A stretch of 64,000 bases of DNA from Mesorhizobium sp. YIM 152430 (GCF_029210365.1 NZ_JARGES010000015.1:186001-250000); one strand, 5' to 3'. Counted from the stretch's first letter, positions 28,040 to 37,164 are shown. The notes: a model not told the origin generated them from the sequence alone. Made by a program: numbers and translations.

Positions 28040-29011
28040 TTATTCGGCGGCTTCGCGGTGAACCTCCAGTTCGGCGATGTAGCGTTCGGCTTCGAGCGCC
28101 GCCATGCAGCCCATGCCGGCCGCCGTCACCGCCTGGCGGTAGATGTCGTCGGTCACGTCACCCGCCGCGAACACGCCCGGAATGTTGGTGGCGGTCGAAT
28201 CCGGTGCCGTCCACAGATAGCCGTTCGGCTTCTGCTTGAGCTTTCCGGCGAAAAGCTCGACGGCCGGCGAATGCCCGATCGCGACGAAAATGCCGTCGAT
28301 CGGCATCTCGCTGATCGCGCCTGTCTTCACATGCCGCAGCTTGAGCCCGGTGACCGAAGGCGGCATCGGCGCCTTCTTTTCGCCGGTGATCTCCTCGACC
28401 GCGTGGTCCCAAATCACCTTGACGTTGTCCTTGGCCATCAGCCGGTCGCGCAGGATGCGCTCGGCGCGGAATTCATCGCGCCGGTGGACCACGGTCACCG
28501 ACTTCGCCAGATGCGAGAGGTAGAGCGCTTCCTCGACCGCCGTATTGCCGCCGCCGACCACCACCACGTCCTTGCCGCGATAGAAGAACCCGTCGCAGGT
28601 CGCGCAGGCCGAAACCCCGAAGCCCATATAGGTCTGTTCCGAAGGCAGCCCGAGCCATTTCGCCTGCGCCCCGGTCGCGATGATCAGGGCGTCTGCCGTC
28701 CACTCCTGGCCGGAATCGGTGCGCAGACGGAACGGGCGAATGTCGAGATCGACCTCGGTCACCAGATCGCTGACGATTTCCGTGCCGACATGCTCGGCCT
28801 GTTTGAGCATTTGCTCCATCAGCCACGGCCCCTGAATCGGGTCGGCGAAGCCGGGATAGTTCTCGACATCGGTCGTGATCATCAACTGCCCGCCCTGCTG
28901 CATTCCGGCGATCAGCACCGGCTTCAGCATCGCCCGCGCGGCGTAGATCGCGGCGGTGTAGCCGGCCGGGCCGGAACCGATGATGAGAACAGGTGCGTGA
29001 CGGCTGCCCAT
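28040..29011 (-). CDS. trxB: Thioredoxin reductase TrxB
   Basis: TrxB transfers electrons from NADPH through FAD to thioredoxin. The 323-residue protein has the FAD-binding GSGPAGYTAAIYAAR motif near the N-terminus, the redox-active disulphide in ACATCDGFFYRG (CATC, about residues 134-146), the NADPH-binding GGGNTAVEEALYL, and the C-terminal FAD motif GVFAAGDVTDDIYRQAV. All catalytic residues are present and the length is standard. The ATG at 29011 has GAGGGG upstream. It lies upstream of the lysR gene on the minus strand and is divergent from lrp. Confidence 0.97.
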   Translation of the reverse strand: MGSRHAPVLIIGSGPAGYTAAIYAARAMLKPVLIAGMQQGGQLMITTDVENYPGFADPIQGPWLMEQMLKQAEHVGTEIVSDLVTEVDLDIRPFRLRTDSGQEWTADALIIATGAQAKWLGLPSEQTYMGFGVSACATCDGFFYRGKDVVVVGGGNTAVEEALYLSHLAKSVTVVHRRDEFRAERILRDRLMAKDNVKVIWDHAVEEITGEKKAPMPPSVTGLKLRHVKTGAISEMPIDGIFVAIGHSPAVELFAGKLKQKPNGYLWTAPDSTATNIPGVFAAGDVTDDIYRQAVTAAGMGCMAALEAERYIAELEVHREAAE

Positions 29012-29263
29012 GGCAAGACCCCTCGAAAGAACCGCGCAGTGCCCCGCGCCAAAAACCCAAACGTCGATCTAAGTATGACCATGGGTACCGTGCAAGGCGG
29101 CAATGTCATTTCACACAGTTGCGTCGGCATGGTGACAGTGCCCCGCATTTCCCTTTGCGCCAATCCGGCAGAGCGTCGCACGCGCGCCATTGCCAAAAAT
29201 CGCCATTTGGGTAATTTCCTTTCGTTACCACGAAAGATTCGTGCGCAGCCGAAAGAAACCGCG

Positions 29264-29734
29264 ATGAAAGCCGATCTCGATGCCATCGACTGGAAAATCC
29301 TGGCCGAGTTGCAGTCGGACGGGCGGATGACGAATGTCGAACTCTCGCGCCGCGTCGGCATTTCGGCCCCGCCCTGCCTGCGCCGGGTCAAGCGGCTCGA
29401 GGATGCAGGCGTCATCCGCGGCTATCGCGCGCTTTTGAACACCCAGGATCTGGGCCTCCACGTCGTCGCCTTCTGCCTCGTCGGGCTCAACCACCAGTCC
29501 GAATCCGACCTGAAGGCTTTCGCCGAAAAGACCCGCGCCTGGCCGATCGTGCGCCGCGCCTGGATGGTCTCGGGCGAGAGCGACTTCATGCTCCACTGCG
29601 TCGCCAAGGACCTCGCCGCCTTCCAGGCTTTCGTCATCGAGGAACTCACCTCCGCGCCCAATGTCGACACCGTCCGCACCGCGCTGACCATCCGGCAAGT
29701 CAAGGACGAGGGCCTCGCGGCGATCGGAGAGTAA
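29264..29734 (+). CDS. Lrp/AsnC-family transcriptional regulator
   Basis: The 156-residue protein has an N-terminal helix-turn-helix (LDAIDWKILAELQSDGRMTN, then VGISAPPCLRRVKRLEDAGV) and a C-terminal RAM ligand-binding domain (VVAFCLVGLNHQSESDLKAF, then VSGESDFMLHCVAKDLAAFQ). It is of the Lrp type that senses amino acids and organises DNA as octamers or larger. The start at 29264 is preceded by GAAAGAAA, a poor ribosome-binding site, but it gives the expected N-terminus. It is divergent from trxB across a 252-base gap that shows no other gene. The stop lies 1 base before the convergent glycosyltransferase stop. Confidence 0.93.
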   Translation: MKADLDAIDWKILAELQSDGRMTNVELSRRVGISAPPCLRRVKRLEDAGVIRGYRALLNTQDLGLHVVAFCLVGLNHQSESDLKAFAEKTRAWPIVRRAWMVSGESDFMLHCVAKDLAAFQAFVIEELTSAPNVDTVRTALTIRQVKDEGLAAIGE

Positions 29735-29735
29735 A

Positions 29736-30539
29736 TCACCGAAAGGGAATGCGGCCCCAGCGCGTCGGGCCGAACAGCGTCCTCGTCCGCCCCGCGATCG
29801 CAATCGCCCCCTTGGAAATGCCCGACACGATCTCGCGCCTGATCTTCGCCAGCGTCCCGAGTTTCCGCCGTGTCGTCAGGCGCTCGTCATAAAGCTGGCT
29901 TTGATAGGTCCGCGCCTCGCCCTCGATCCGCTTCAGCTTGCCCAGCTTCAGCCCCTGGATCGCCACCGCCGGGACGAGTTGATGCACCCGCGCGCGCGCG
30001 AACGGCTCGCCTTCCGGGTCGAACAGGAAATCGTCCACCTGCCGGTCGATCGCCGCGCTCGCCTCGACCAGCATTCGTGCCGTCGCCGCGTCGAGCGCAT
30101 AGGCCCCGGCGCCCAGATGCCTGCCCGTCAGCAGATGCACCTCCCGCCCCTCGACATTTGCGACCGGCGCCTTGGCGATCCTGGTCGGCGCGAGATACGT
30201 CTCCAGCTTGACGATCCCGGCTTCCTTCGGAAACCAGTCTGCGTTGAGAAAGAACGGAGCGGCGCCCTCGCCGAAAAACACATCGTCCTCCAGCACCACT
30301 CCATGGCTCTCGCCGCTTTCGACCAGCACCTGCCAGCAGCGGCGGTGGCTGATGAAGCAGGCGGTCTCGCCCCGGCTCAACCGTCGTCCTTCCAGCGCAT
30401 TGACGCGGTCGTCGAGACCGAGCCCCTGCCCGTCGGTCGCCGCCAGCCGCGTGAACGCAACCCCGATGCGGCCGAACTCGCGACCCATATGCGCAAGGCG
30501 TTCGGGCGCGCGGTCGAGATTGATGACGAGAATCAGCAT
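29736..30539 (-). CDS. Glycosyltransferase family 25 (LPS-type) protein
   Basis: The 267-residue protein matches GT25 enzymes (PF01755), which add sugars such as galactose to lipooligosaccharide. It begins MLILVINLDRAPERLAHMGR, the typical GT25 start, followed by LSRGETACFISHRRCWQ and the metal-binding VVLEDDVFF (about residues 80-88). RHLGAGAYALDAATARML is the usual later motif. It acts in the cytoplasm at the inner membrane. The ATG at 30539 has AGGAAGG upstream. It is divergent from the next glycosyltransferase gene, and together with an O-antigen ligase-like gene it forms a surface-glycan group. The donor and acceptor are unknown. Confidence 0.88.
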   Translation of the reverse strand: MLILVINLDRAPERLAHMGREFGRIGVAFTRLAATDGQGLGLDDRVNALEGRRLSRGETACFISHRRCWQVLVESGESHGVVLEDDVFFGEGAAPFFLNADWFPKEAGIVKLETYLAPTRIAKAPVANVEGREVHLLTGRHLGAGAYALDAATARMLVEASAAIDRQVDDFLFDPEGEPFARARVHQLVPAVAIQGLKLGKLKRIEGEARTYQSQLYDERLTTRRKLGTLAKIRREIVSGISKGAIAIAGRTRTLFGPTRWGRIPFR

Positions 30540-30621
30540 GAGCCTTCCTAAGTGACCGGCCCCGCAGATGACAAGTCTCGCGCGCCGCGCTAGACAGCGC
30601 TCGAAACGCAGCCGAGGCAAT

Positions 30622-31569
30622 GTGAGCGAATCCGTCAGCGCATACCGGTTCAAGCCCGACGACCTCGGCGTCGGCCGCCGCCTGCCCGGCATCAGCATCT
30701 TCATGCGCGTGCGCAATGGCGCCGATTTCCTCGAAGTCGCGATCCGCAGCCACGCCGATGCTGTCGACGAGATCGTCGCGGTGCATAACCAGTGCACCGA
30801 CGGCTCGGACAAGATTCTCCATCGCCTCGCCGCCGAGCTCGGCCCGAAGCTGCGCGTGATCCATTATCCGGGCCGGGTCTTCCCGCCGGGCAGCGAGGGC
30901 CATTCGCGCGAGGCGGCGGATTCGCCGGCGAGTTTCGTCAACATGTCGAATTTCGCGTTGGCGCAGACGCGCCACACCGTCGCGATGAAGCTCGACGACG
31001 ACCATGTCGCGATCGACGACCGCTTCGCCCGCCTCGCCGCCCGCGTCAGTTCGAACGCGTTCCGGCTGAACGAAACGCTCTGCTTTTCCGGCATCAACCT
31101 TGCGCGCGATGCAAATGGCACGGTCGGCGTGCCAGCCCACGAACCGCTCGTCGGCACAGGCGATCATTTCCTGTTCGAGGTCCGCCCCGACACCTTCTTT
31201 CGCCACGATCCCCGCTTCGAGCATTTCCACCATGCCGATACGCGCGTCTTCGGCGACATCACCTACTGGCACCTGAAATATCTGAAGGCCGGGCTCGGTT
31301 TTGCCAATTACGAGATGGACGAGGGCCCCAATCCGCGCTTCGAGCGCAAGAAGAAGCGGCTGATGGAAAACCGCAAGCTCCTGACCGTCGCGGAACTGGC
31401 CGCGCGCCAGCCCGCATGGGCGGGGCTTGCGCGCCACCTGCCGCTGCCCGAAAAGACCAGGCTCAAACTGGCGCGGGCCCAGGCCTTGCGCATCGATCCG
31501 CCGGCGCTCGACCGCGCTGCCCTTGGATCGGCCCTTGGAGAGACGCATGACGACCACGATCCCCGATAA
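30622..31569 (+). CDS. Glycosyltransferase family 2-like protein
   Basis: The 315-residue protein has a GT-A-like N-terminal half: GISIFMRVRNGADFLEVAIR, then VDEIVAVHNQCTDGSDKI, then VAMKLDDDHVAI with a DxD-type metal site (about residues 127-138). The C-terminal part contains paired aromatic/His stretches (RHDPRFEHFHHADTRVFGD) and basic helices. The start is uncertain: GTG at 30622 has GAGG 5 bases upstream and gives SESVSAYRFK; an ATG at 30568 would add 18 very basic residues without a ribosome-binding site. Its 3' end overlaps the next glycosyltransferase gene by 23 bases. A surface-polysaccharide role is inferred from the neighbours. Confidence 0.75.
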   Translation: MSESVSAYRFKPDDLGVGRRLPGISIFMRVRNGADFLEVAIRSHADAVDEIVAVHNQCTDGSDKILHRLAAELGPKLRVIHYPGRVFPPGSEGHSREAADSPASFVNMSNFALAQTRHTVAMKLDDDHVAIDDRFARLAARVSSNAFRLNETLCFSGINLARDANGTVGVPAHEPLVGTGDHFLFEVRPDTFFRHDPRFEHFHHADTRVFGDITYWHLKYLKAGLGFANYEMDEGPNPRFERKKKRLMENRKLLTVAELAARQPAWAGLARHLPLPEKTRLKLARAQALRIDPPALDRAALGSALGETHDDHDPR

Positions 31570-32281
31570 TGTGACGACCGTCCTGACGAGCTGCGGACGC
31601 TGGGATTTCCTCGTCGTCTCGCTCGACACCTTCCTCGCGCATCACAGGCCCGGCCGGTTCATCCTCGTCGAGGATTCCGCCGACCACGACTTCGCCACCC
31701 GAATCAAGGATCGCTATCCGCAGATCGAGGTGGTTCTGAACGACCCGCGCCTCGGCCAGCACAGGGCGATCGACCGCGTCTATGCGATGATCGACACGCC
31801 CTACATCCTGCATCTGGAAGACGACTGGCACTTTCTCGGCGAAATGGACATCGCGGACGGCATCCGGGTGCTGGAATCCGACCCGGCCGGCATCACCGCC
31901 GTCTGCTTCGCCCGCTTCACCGGCCTCAAGAAGCGCCAGCGCATCTTCGGCCGGAAGGTCGATCACGACGGCCGTCCCTACATGCATATGGGCCGCTCGC
32001 ACCGCGAATGGCACGGCTTTTCCTTCTATCCGAGCGTGCTGCGCAAGGATTTGTGGGAAGAACACGGCCCCTATGCGAAGTTCCAGAACGAACGCGCCAT
32101 CTCGAAGCACATGAAGGCGGCCGGCAAGGAAATGATCTACCGGTTGCCCGGCGTCGGCGTCCATGTCGGTTCCGGCAAGAGCGTCTACGACCCTGCCCGC
32201 GCCAACGAGAAACGCCGCGTCACCGGCGCCTTCTGGTCCCGCCTCTTCGGCCGCAAGCGTTACTTCTTCGACAAGGGCTGA
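31547..32281 (+). CDS. Glycosyltransferase family 2-like protein
   Basis: The 244-residue protein has the GT-A order: NVTTVLTSCGRWDFLVVSLD at the N-terminus, then RFILVEDSADHDFATRIKD, then YILHLEDDWHFLGEMD with the metal-binding DxD-like EDDW (about residues 87-102). Later motifs include HREWHGFSFYPSVLRKDLWE. The family adds sugars to lipid-linked or LPS acceptors in the cytoplasm. The ATG at 31547 lies inside the end of the previous glycosyltransferase gene with GGAGAG upstream, so the two are translationally coupled. Its 3' end overlaps the convergent O-antigen ligase-like gene by 22 bases, an unusually tight arrangement. Confidence 0.82.
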   Translation: MTTTIPDNVTTVLTSCGRWDFLVVSLDTFLAHHRPGRFILVEDSADHDFATRIKDRYPQIEVVLNDPRLGQHRAIDRVYAMIDTPYILHLEDDWHFLGEMDIADGIRVLESDPAGITAVCFARFTGLKKRQRIFGRKVDHDGRPYMHMGRSHREWHGFSFYPSVLRKDLWEEHGPYAKFQNERAISKHMKAAGKEMIYRLPGVGVHVGSGKSVYDPARANEKRRVTGAFWSRLFGRKRYFFDKG

Positions 32282-33516
32282 GACAGGTTCCCGGATTCGG
32301 AACGTCGAAAGATCAGAAAATTTGCGGTTGCCGACCCGAAAATGAAAAGCGTGTCCATGATGTCATGATTTAGCATGATGTTGGACATGCCGCTTGTAAC
32401 GAATGTCGCATGGATCGACAGCAGCATGGCGAAGCCGAAATTCGCCGCTTCGTCGCGTTGTCGGCGCATTGCCAGCCAAAGCGGGACCAGAATCATTGCA
32501 AGCATTGCAACGACGCCAATGAGCCCTGATTGAACGGCCGCGGTGACGATGAAATTGTGAAAGTGGGAGTAGCCCACCTCGGTCCCGGTGAGTTGCAGTA
32601 CACGCTCCGCCATAAGGGCCGGTATATTGTTGGAACCATGCCCGATCAGCGGCTTGTCGCTCCACAGATCGAGCCCCGCTTCCCATATCAGGAGCCTTTG
32701 ACCGATCGAGTTCTGGTAGTCGCTGTACTGGGTGATGCGTTCATGATCATGAGCAACTTCCATCACACGCTGGGAAACTCTGTCGTAAGACAAGGCCACC
32801 ATGCCCGCGATCAGGATCACGCCGGCGATCATGGCTCGAAAGGATACGCTCGGGGCATGGTTTCGGCTGCGCGTGAACACGGCAATCATCGGTCCGATCA
32901 GGATGACCGGCCAGAGCCCCCGCATACCCGACAGCAAGAGCGCGCCTGCCGCGCAGCCCGCGGCCGCGATGGCCAGCGCCTGCGTCCAGCCGTGGCGCCG
33001 CGCCGCCGTGATCACGCACAGGCAATAGAGCAGCGCTGAGATCGACGCGAACGGCCCCGAATTGCCCGCCCCGCCCGAGGCCCGGTAGTCCCCCAGATAG
33101 ACGACTTCGAACGCTGCGAAAATGAAAGTTGCAAGCGACCCTGAAACGGCACCCCATTGGACCGCTGCCGCAATGTCTTCTCGCCTGCATTTGCACAGCG
33201 ACGCGTAGAACAGCGAGAATCCCAGGAAGGGCAGGTATTCGACGATCTTGACCAGCGATCTGGGGTGCGAATAATTGACCAGTTCCGCCATGGTGAGGGC
33301 GGCGAAATAGGCTGCGAAGGCGGCAGCCACCAGCCGCACCTCGAATTCCAGATCGAGAGCAAGCCGTCCTCTTGAAAGTTCAACGAGGTTCCAAAGCAGC
33401 GCGCCGGCCAAAAGCACCGTTATCGTGCTTCCAATGACGCCGCCCCAGCCGATGATGACCAGGGTGAACAGCCAGTTCGTCGCCGGATAGGTCGGCCGCC
33501 GAACTGCCAAGGTCAT
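32260..33516 (-). CDS. O-antigen ligase/polymerase-family membrane protein (WaaL/Wzy-like)
   Basis: The 418-residue protein has about ten to twelve transmembrane helices and the O-antigen ligase signature (PF04932) in the large periplasmic loop: RLLIWEAGLDLWSDKPLIGH, followed by YSHFHNFIVTAAVQSGLIGV with the conserved His. Such proteins join O-antigen to lipid A-core or polymerise repeat units. The start at 33516 (MTLAVRRPTYPATNWLF) has no good ribosome-binding site; upstream in-frame starts would add a Cys-rich segment unlike a membrane protein. It has a slightly lower GC than the neighbours, usual for surface-glycan genes. Confidence 0.86.
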   Translation of the reverse strand: MTLAVRRPTYPATNWLFTLVIIGWGGVIGSTITVLLAGALLWNLVELSRGRLALDLEFEVRLVAAAFAAYFAALTMAELVNYSHPRSLVKIVEYLPFLGFSLFYASLCKCRREDIAAAVQWGAVSGSLATFIFAAFEVVYLGDYRASGGAGNSGPFASISALLYCLCVITAARRHGWTQALAIAAAGCAAGALLLSGMRGLWPVILIGPMIAVFTRSRNHAPSVSFRAMIAGVILIAGMVALSYDRVSQRVMEVAHDHERITQYSDYQNSIGQRLLIWEAGLDLWSDKPLIGHGSNNIPALMAERVLQLTGTEVGYSHFHNFIVTAAVQSGLIGVVAMLAMILVPLWLAMRRQRDEAANFGFAMLLSIHATFVTSGMSNIMLNHDIMDTLFIFGSATANFLIFRRSESGNLSQPLSKK

Positions 33517-33684
33517 GTGGTCGTGGCCGCGAACCGGACCGGTGCGACCACAACCTGCGCAATGCCGTTCATGCTGTCCTGCTCCGATTTCAGGTCTGCT
33601 GACGGGCGAGCACGCCGGCTCGCCGCATTCCAGTGTATCCGCCGAACTCACGCACGCCGCGATGAAGCCGGCGCAAAGGCAAGG

Positions 33685-34158
33685 TCAAGCCCAGCGCAGT
33701 TCCACGATCTCGTATCCCCGCGCGCCGCCCGGCGCGTTGACCTCGATCTCGTCGCCTACGCCCTTGCCGATCAGCGCGCGCGCGATCGGTGAGGAGATGG
33801 AGATGCGGCCGGCCTTCACGTCGGCTTCCTGGTCGCCGACGATCTGGTAGGTCTTTTCCTCCTCGGTGTCCTCGTCGACGAGGACCACCGTGGCGCCGAA
33901 CTTGATCGTGTCGCCCGACAGCTTCGACACGTCGATCACTTCGGCGCGCGCGGTCAGGTCTTCCAGTTCGTTGATGCGGCCCTCATTGAGGCTTTGCGCT
34001 TCCTTGGCTGAATGATACTCGGCATTTTCCGAGAGGTCGCCATGGGCGCGCGCTTCGGAGATCGCCTCGATGATGCGCGGCCGCTCTTCCTGCTGGCGCC
34101 AGCGCAACTCTTCCTTCAGCGTTTCGAAACCGGGGCCGGTCATCGGGACCTTGTTCAT
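33685..34158 (-). CDS. greA: Transcription elongation factor GreA
   Basis: GreA rescues backtracked RNA polymerase by stimulating cleavage of the transcript 3' end. The 157-residue protein has the N-terminal coiled coil ([40 protein letters not shown] with the tip acidic residues DLSENAE) and the C-terminal FKBP-like domain ([37 protein letters not shown]). The ATG at 34158 has AAAGG upstream. The length is standard. Unlike in many rhizobia as I remember them, it is not next to carB; about 15 kb separates the two here, which may reflect insertions. Confidence 0.97.
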   Translation of the reverse strand: MNKVPMTGPGFETLKEELRWRQQEERPRIIEAISEARAHGDLSENAEYHSAKEAQSLNEGRINELEDLTARAEVIDVSKLSGDTIKFGATVVLVDEDTEEEKTYQIVGDQEADVKAGRISISSPIARALIGKGVGDEIEVNAPGGARGYEIVELRWA

Positions 34159-34331
34159 TTCATTCGACCTTTCGTCGTAATTCCTGTCGTTTCGTCTTCT
34201 TTCTCGACGGCGGGGATAACGCAAAAGGACGGCCCGGCAGCCTCGGCTAACGAACCGTCCAAATCCCTGATCCCGACAATATAGCAATCGATTGCCGATT
34301 TTCACGCAAATTCTGTCCTCTTCCCACCCGA

Positions 34332-34682
34332 TCACGAACGAAAGATGATGGCGGCGCCCGCGGCGATCAGAACGAAGCCGGCGACATGGTTCAAGGTGAT
34401 CGCTTCCTTGAGATAGAAGACCGAGAACAATACGAAGACCGAAAGCGTGATGACTTCCTGCATCGTCTTCAACTGGGCGGCGGAATAGGCTTCGTGTCCG
34501 ATCCTGTTCGCCGGAACGGCGAGCCAGTATTCGAAGAAGGCGATGAACCAGGAAATCATCACCACCGCATAGAGCGGCGCGGCCTTGAACTTCAGGTGGC
34601 CATACCAAGCGAACGTCATGAAGACGTTCGAGGCGACGAGCAGCAGGATCGGCAGGACCTTTGCGGAGAGGATGGGGAGCAT
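34332..34682 (-). CDS. DMT-family small membrane protein (DUF486)
   Basis: The 116-residue inner-membrane protein has four transmembrane helices and matches PF04342 (DUF486): [50 protein letters not shown] and [20 protein letters not shown]. The family belongs to the drug/metabolite transporter clan, but no transport activity is established. The ATG at 34682 has GAAGGAG in the leader. It is divergent from the DUF3775 gene and follows greA on the same strand, 173 bases upstream of it. Confidence 0.88.
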   Translation of the reverse strand: MLPILSAKVLPILLLVASNVFMTFAWYGHLKFKAAPLYAVVMISWFIAFFEYWLAVPANRIGHEAYSAAQLKTMQEVITLSVFVLFSVFYLKEAITLNHVAGFVLIAAGAAIIFRS

Positions 34683-34769
34683 CGAAGGAGAACCGGTTGC
34701 GGGATCGCCTGCTTTCCGCCTGATCCCGTCATCTGTCAATTCCCGTCTTGTGGCACCCGTCCGTGATGC

Positions 34770-34778
34770 TGCTATAGT
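34770..34778 (+). promoter_or_regulatory. Extended -10 promoter element before the DUF3775 gene
   Basis: TGCTATAGT (34770-34778), an extended -10 (TGn-TATAGT). A weak -35 (TTGTGG, 34748-34753) lies 19 bases upstream. Transcription would start about 34785. Confidence 0.45.
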
Positions 34779-34803
34779 GCGTTTCATGTCTGGGAGAGCG
34801 AAT

Positions 34804-35229
34804 GTGCAGCAGCGCTTGCAGCCTGAATTCGATCTGACGATCGATCCTGAAACGGTGCGCCAGTTCGTTCTCAAGGCGCGCGCCATCTCGGCCGCCCTCA
34901 ACGACGACTACGACGCCGGCCACGAGCACGAGATCGAGATCGACGACCAGTCCCGCGACCGCCATGCCCATGACGGGCTGGCCGAGGAGGAGGAGCAGAA
35001 TCTCACCGCCTCGGAACTGCGCGCCCTGATCGAGGATCTGAATGTGGACGAGGCCGCTGATCTCCTGGCCATCATGTTCATCGGCCGTGGCGATTTCGAT
35101 GCGCGCGAATGGGATCAGGCGGTGGCCGAGGCGCGGCCGCGCGTCAACAAGCGCGTCTCGACCTATCTCCTCGGAATGCCGATGCTTGGCGAATGGCTCG
35201 AAGAGGGGCTCGAGAAGATCGGCGCCTGA
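34804..35229 (+). CDS. DUF3775 domain-containing protein
   Basis: The 141-residue protein has the features of DUF3775 (PF12616): FDLTIDPETVRQFVLKARAI, ALNDDYDAGHEHEIEI, LTASELRALIEDLNVDEAAD and a C-terminal RVSTYLLGMPMLGEWLEEGL. The family is mostly alphaproteobacterial and of unknown function. The GTG at 34804 has GGGAGAG 6-8 bases upstream and is my preferred start; the ATG at 34786 is in frame but would coincide with the predicted transcription start. It is acidic and probably cytoplasmic. Confidence 0.75.
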   Translation: MQQRLQPEFDLTIDPETVRQFVLKARAISAALNDDYDAGHEHEIEIDDQSRDRHAHDGLAEEEEQNLTASELRALIEDLNVDEAADLLAIMFIGRGDFDAREWDQAVAEARPRVNKRVSTYLLGMPMLGEWLEEGLEKIGA

Positions 35230-35297
35230 ATAAAGCGCGACACCAAAATTGAGGGGCAGCGCGGCATCGCTCGCCAAGCGGGGGCGTTGTTCATCCG

Positions 35298-36200
35298 ATG
35301 CGCCCTTTTTTGATCCCCTCCCTGTCGGTCCTGCTTCTCCTGTCCGCCGCAGCGTTTTCGCAAGATGGCGGCGAGGTCGACTTGCCCGACGCGGCTCCCG
35401 TTCCGCAGGAATTGCCCGAAGGCGGGCGCGGGCCGGATGCACCGCCAGGCCGGCAAGTGGAGAGTGCCGCCGAAACGGCGGGCACGCAGCAGGAGAGCGG
35501 AGAGACCATGGACGAACCGCAGGAACTGCCCGAAACGCAAGCCGCGCCCCTGCCCTCGCCCCGTCCCGACGCGCTTGGGAACCCGGAGCCGGAGAGCAGG
35601 GCTGCCGATGAGGCGCCCGCCAGGAAACCCAGCCCGACCCGGCAATCGACCGCAATGCCCTCCGATGAAATCGCCTGCCGCGCCCGCCTTCGCGAACTCG
35701 GCGTCGCCTTTGAGGAACATCCGCCGCAATCCGAACCTGAAGGCTGCGAGATCGCCCACCCGCTCACCGTCTCCTCGCTGGGTGGCGGCGTCGCGCTGGA
35801 ACCGGGAGGGATCATGAACTGCGCCATCGCAGAGGCCAATGCCCGCTTCGTGCGCGATCAGGCGCAGCAGCAGGCGACGCGCCATCTGTCCTCGCGCATC
35901 AAGGCGGTCAACCAGGTCTCCGCCTATGTCTGCCGTCCGCGCCACGGCACACGCAAGCTGTCCGAACATGCCTTCGGCAACGCGCTCGACTGGGGCGCGG
36001 TGGTCCTCGAGGATGACCGCCGCCTCGACGTGCGCGCCTATCGGCGCGGCTCGCCCGAAGCGACATTCTTCGCCGCCATCCGCAGGGCTGCCTGCGGGCC
36101 GTTCACCACCGTTCTCGGCCCCGGCAGCGATGCCGATCACGCCGATCATCTCCATTTCGATTTGGCGGAACGCGCCAACGGCTCGACCTATTGCCGGTGA
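35298..36200 (+). CDS. Extensin-family protein with M15-like zinc peptidase motifs (1)
   Basis: The 300-residue secreted protein has an N-terminal signal (IPSLSVLLLLSAAAF), then ~100 residues rich in Pro, Glu and Ala, then the extensin-like C-terminal domain (PF06904). That domain contains SEHAFGNALDWG and DHADHLHFDL, which fit the metal-binding pattern of M15 peptidoglycan peptidases (SxHxxGxAxD and HxDxxHF). Cysteines at CRARL, GCEIAH, MNCAIA, YVCRP, AACGPF and the C-terminal YCR suggest disulphides. A cell-wall peptidase role is an inference from these motifs. The next gene is a paralog. Confidence 0.85.
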   Translation: MRPFLIPSLSVLLLLSAAAFSQDGGEVDLPDAAPVPQELPEGGRGPDAPPGRQVESAAETAGTQQESGETMDEPQELPETQAAPLPSPRPDALGNPEPESRAADEAPARKPSPTRQSTAMPSDEIACRARLRELGVAFEEHPPQSEPEGCEIAHPLTVSSLGGGVALEPGGIMNCAIAEANARFVRDQAQQQATRHLSSRIKAVNQVSAYVCRPRHGTRKLSEHAFGNALDWGAVVLEDDRRLDVRAYRRGSPEATFFAAIRRAACGPFTTVLGPGSDADHADHLHFDLAERANGSTYCR

Positions 36201-36288
36201 TCATGGGCCGTTAACCTCGCGGGCCAGACTTCATTTACCCTTTTTGCCTAACCTGCCTGCGACGGGACAGGAAGACGGGTTCAGTATC

Positions 36289-37116
36289 ATGCGTAAAGCG
36301 TTCGGCGCGTATTTGCCGGGCAAGGTCCGCACCGTTGCGAGTGTTTTCGCGATTGCGGCAGGGGCCATTGCCTTCACTTCCTGTTCCGTCATCGACGTCA
36401 TGTCGCCGGAGCCGCGCGCCGATGTCGGCTACACCTCGTCGATCGCATCCGTCACGCCGCGCGCCCCCGTCGCCTCCTCGTCGGGAATGCAGCGTCTCGT
36501 GCCGTCCAACCCGATGATGGTCGGCTATCCGCGCCTCAACCAGCCCTCCGCGCCGCAGGGCATGACGATGCCGGCCGCAGAAGCCCAGTGCAGGCAGCAA
36601 TTGCGCCGCATGGGCGTCACCTATCGCGATCTCGCACCGATCAATGATGGCGGGTCTTGCCGCATCGACCATCCGATCCAGGTCTCGAGCCTCGCCGGCA
36701 ACATCAGGATGCAGCCGGCTGCCACGCTCAACTGCCAGATGGCGCTCGCCTTCGCGAGTTGGACCCGCAACGAACTCGCGCCCTCGGCCCGCTGGCGGTA
36801 TCTGTCCGGCGTCAAGACCATCCATCAGGGGTCGAGCTATTCGTGCCGCCGCATCGCCGGCACCAATACGGCGTCCGAACATTCCAAGGGCAACGCGCTC
36901 GACGTCATGCGCATCGAACTCAACAACGGCCGCGACATCGACGTGCGCAAGCCCGGCTGGTTCGCCTTCCGCGAGAAGAGCCTGTTGACGAACGTGCGCC
37001 GCGGCGGCTGTTCCTACTTCACCACGGTCCTCGGCCCCGGCTACAACGCCGCCCATGCCGACCATTTCCATTTCGACTTGAAGGGCCGGCGCAACGGCTA
37101 CGTCGCCTGCCGCTGA
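36289..37116 (+). CDS. Extensin-family lipoprotein with M15-like zinc peptidase motifs (2)
   Basis: The 275-residue paralog of the previous gene has a lipoprotein-like signal (VFAIAAGAIAFTSCSVIDV, Cys about residue 32), a short Ser/Pro/Ala linker and the same extensin-like C-terminal domain. Its metal motifs are SEHSKGNALDVM and AHADHFHFDL, and it keeps the cysteines (CRQQLR, SCRIDH, LNCQMA, YSCRR, GGCSYF). The ATG at 36289 was chosen because it gives the signal; an upstream ribosome-binding site is only GGTTCAG-like. It may be anchored in the inner or outer membrane, facing peptidoglycan. Both paralogs keep all proposed metal ligands. Confidence 0.85.
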   Translation: MRKAFGAYLPGKVRTVASVFAIAAGAIAFTSCSVIDVMSPEPRADVGYTSSIASVTPRAPVASSSGMQRLVPSNPMMVGYPRLNQPSAPQGMTMPAAEAQCRQQLRRMGVTYRDLAPINDGGSCRIDHPIQVSSLAGNIRMQPAATLNCQMALAFASWTRNELAPSARWRYLSGVKTIHQGSSYSCRRIAGTNTASEHSKGNALDVMRIELNNGRDIDVRKPGWFAFREKSLLTNVRRGGCSYFTTVLGPGYNAAHADHFHFDLKGRRNGYVACR

Positions 37117-37164
37117 TTTTGCCTCTCGCGCCGGGGCGCGCGCTTTGGTAGTGAGCAGGACATC

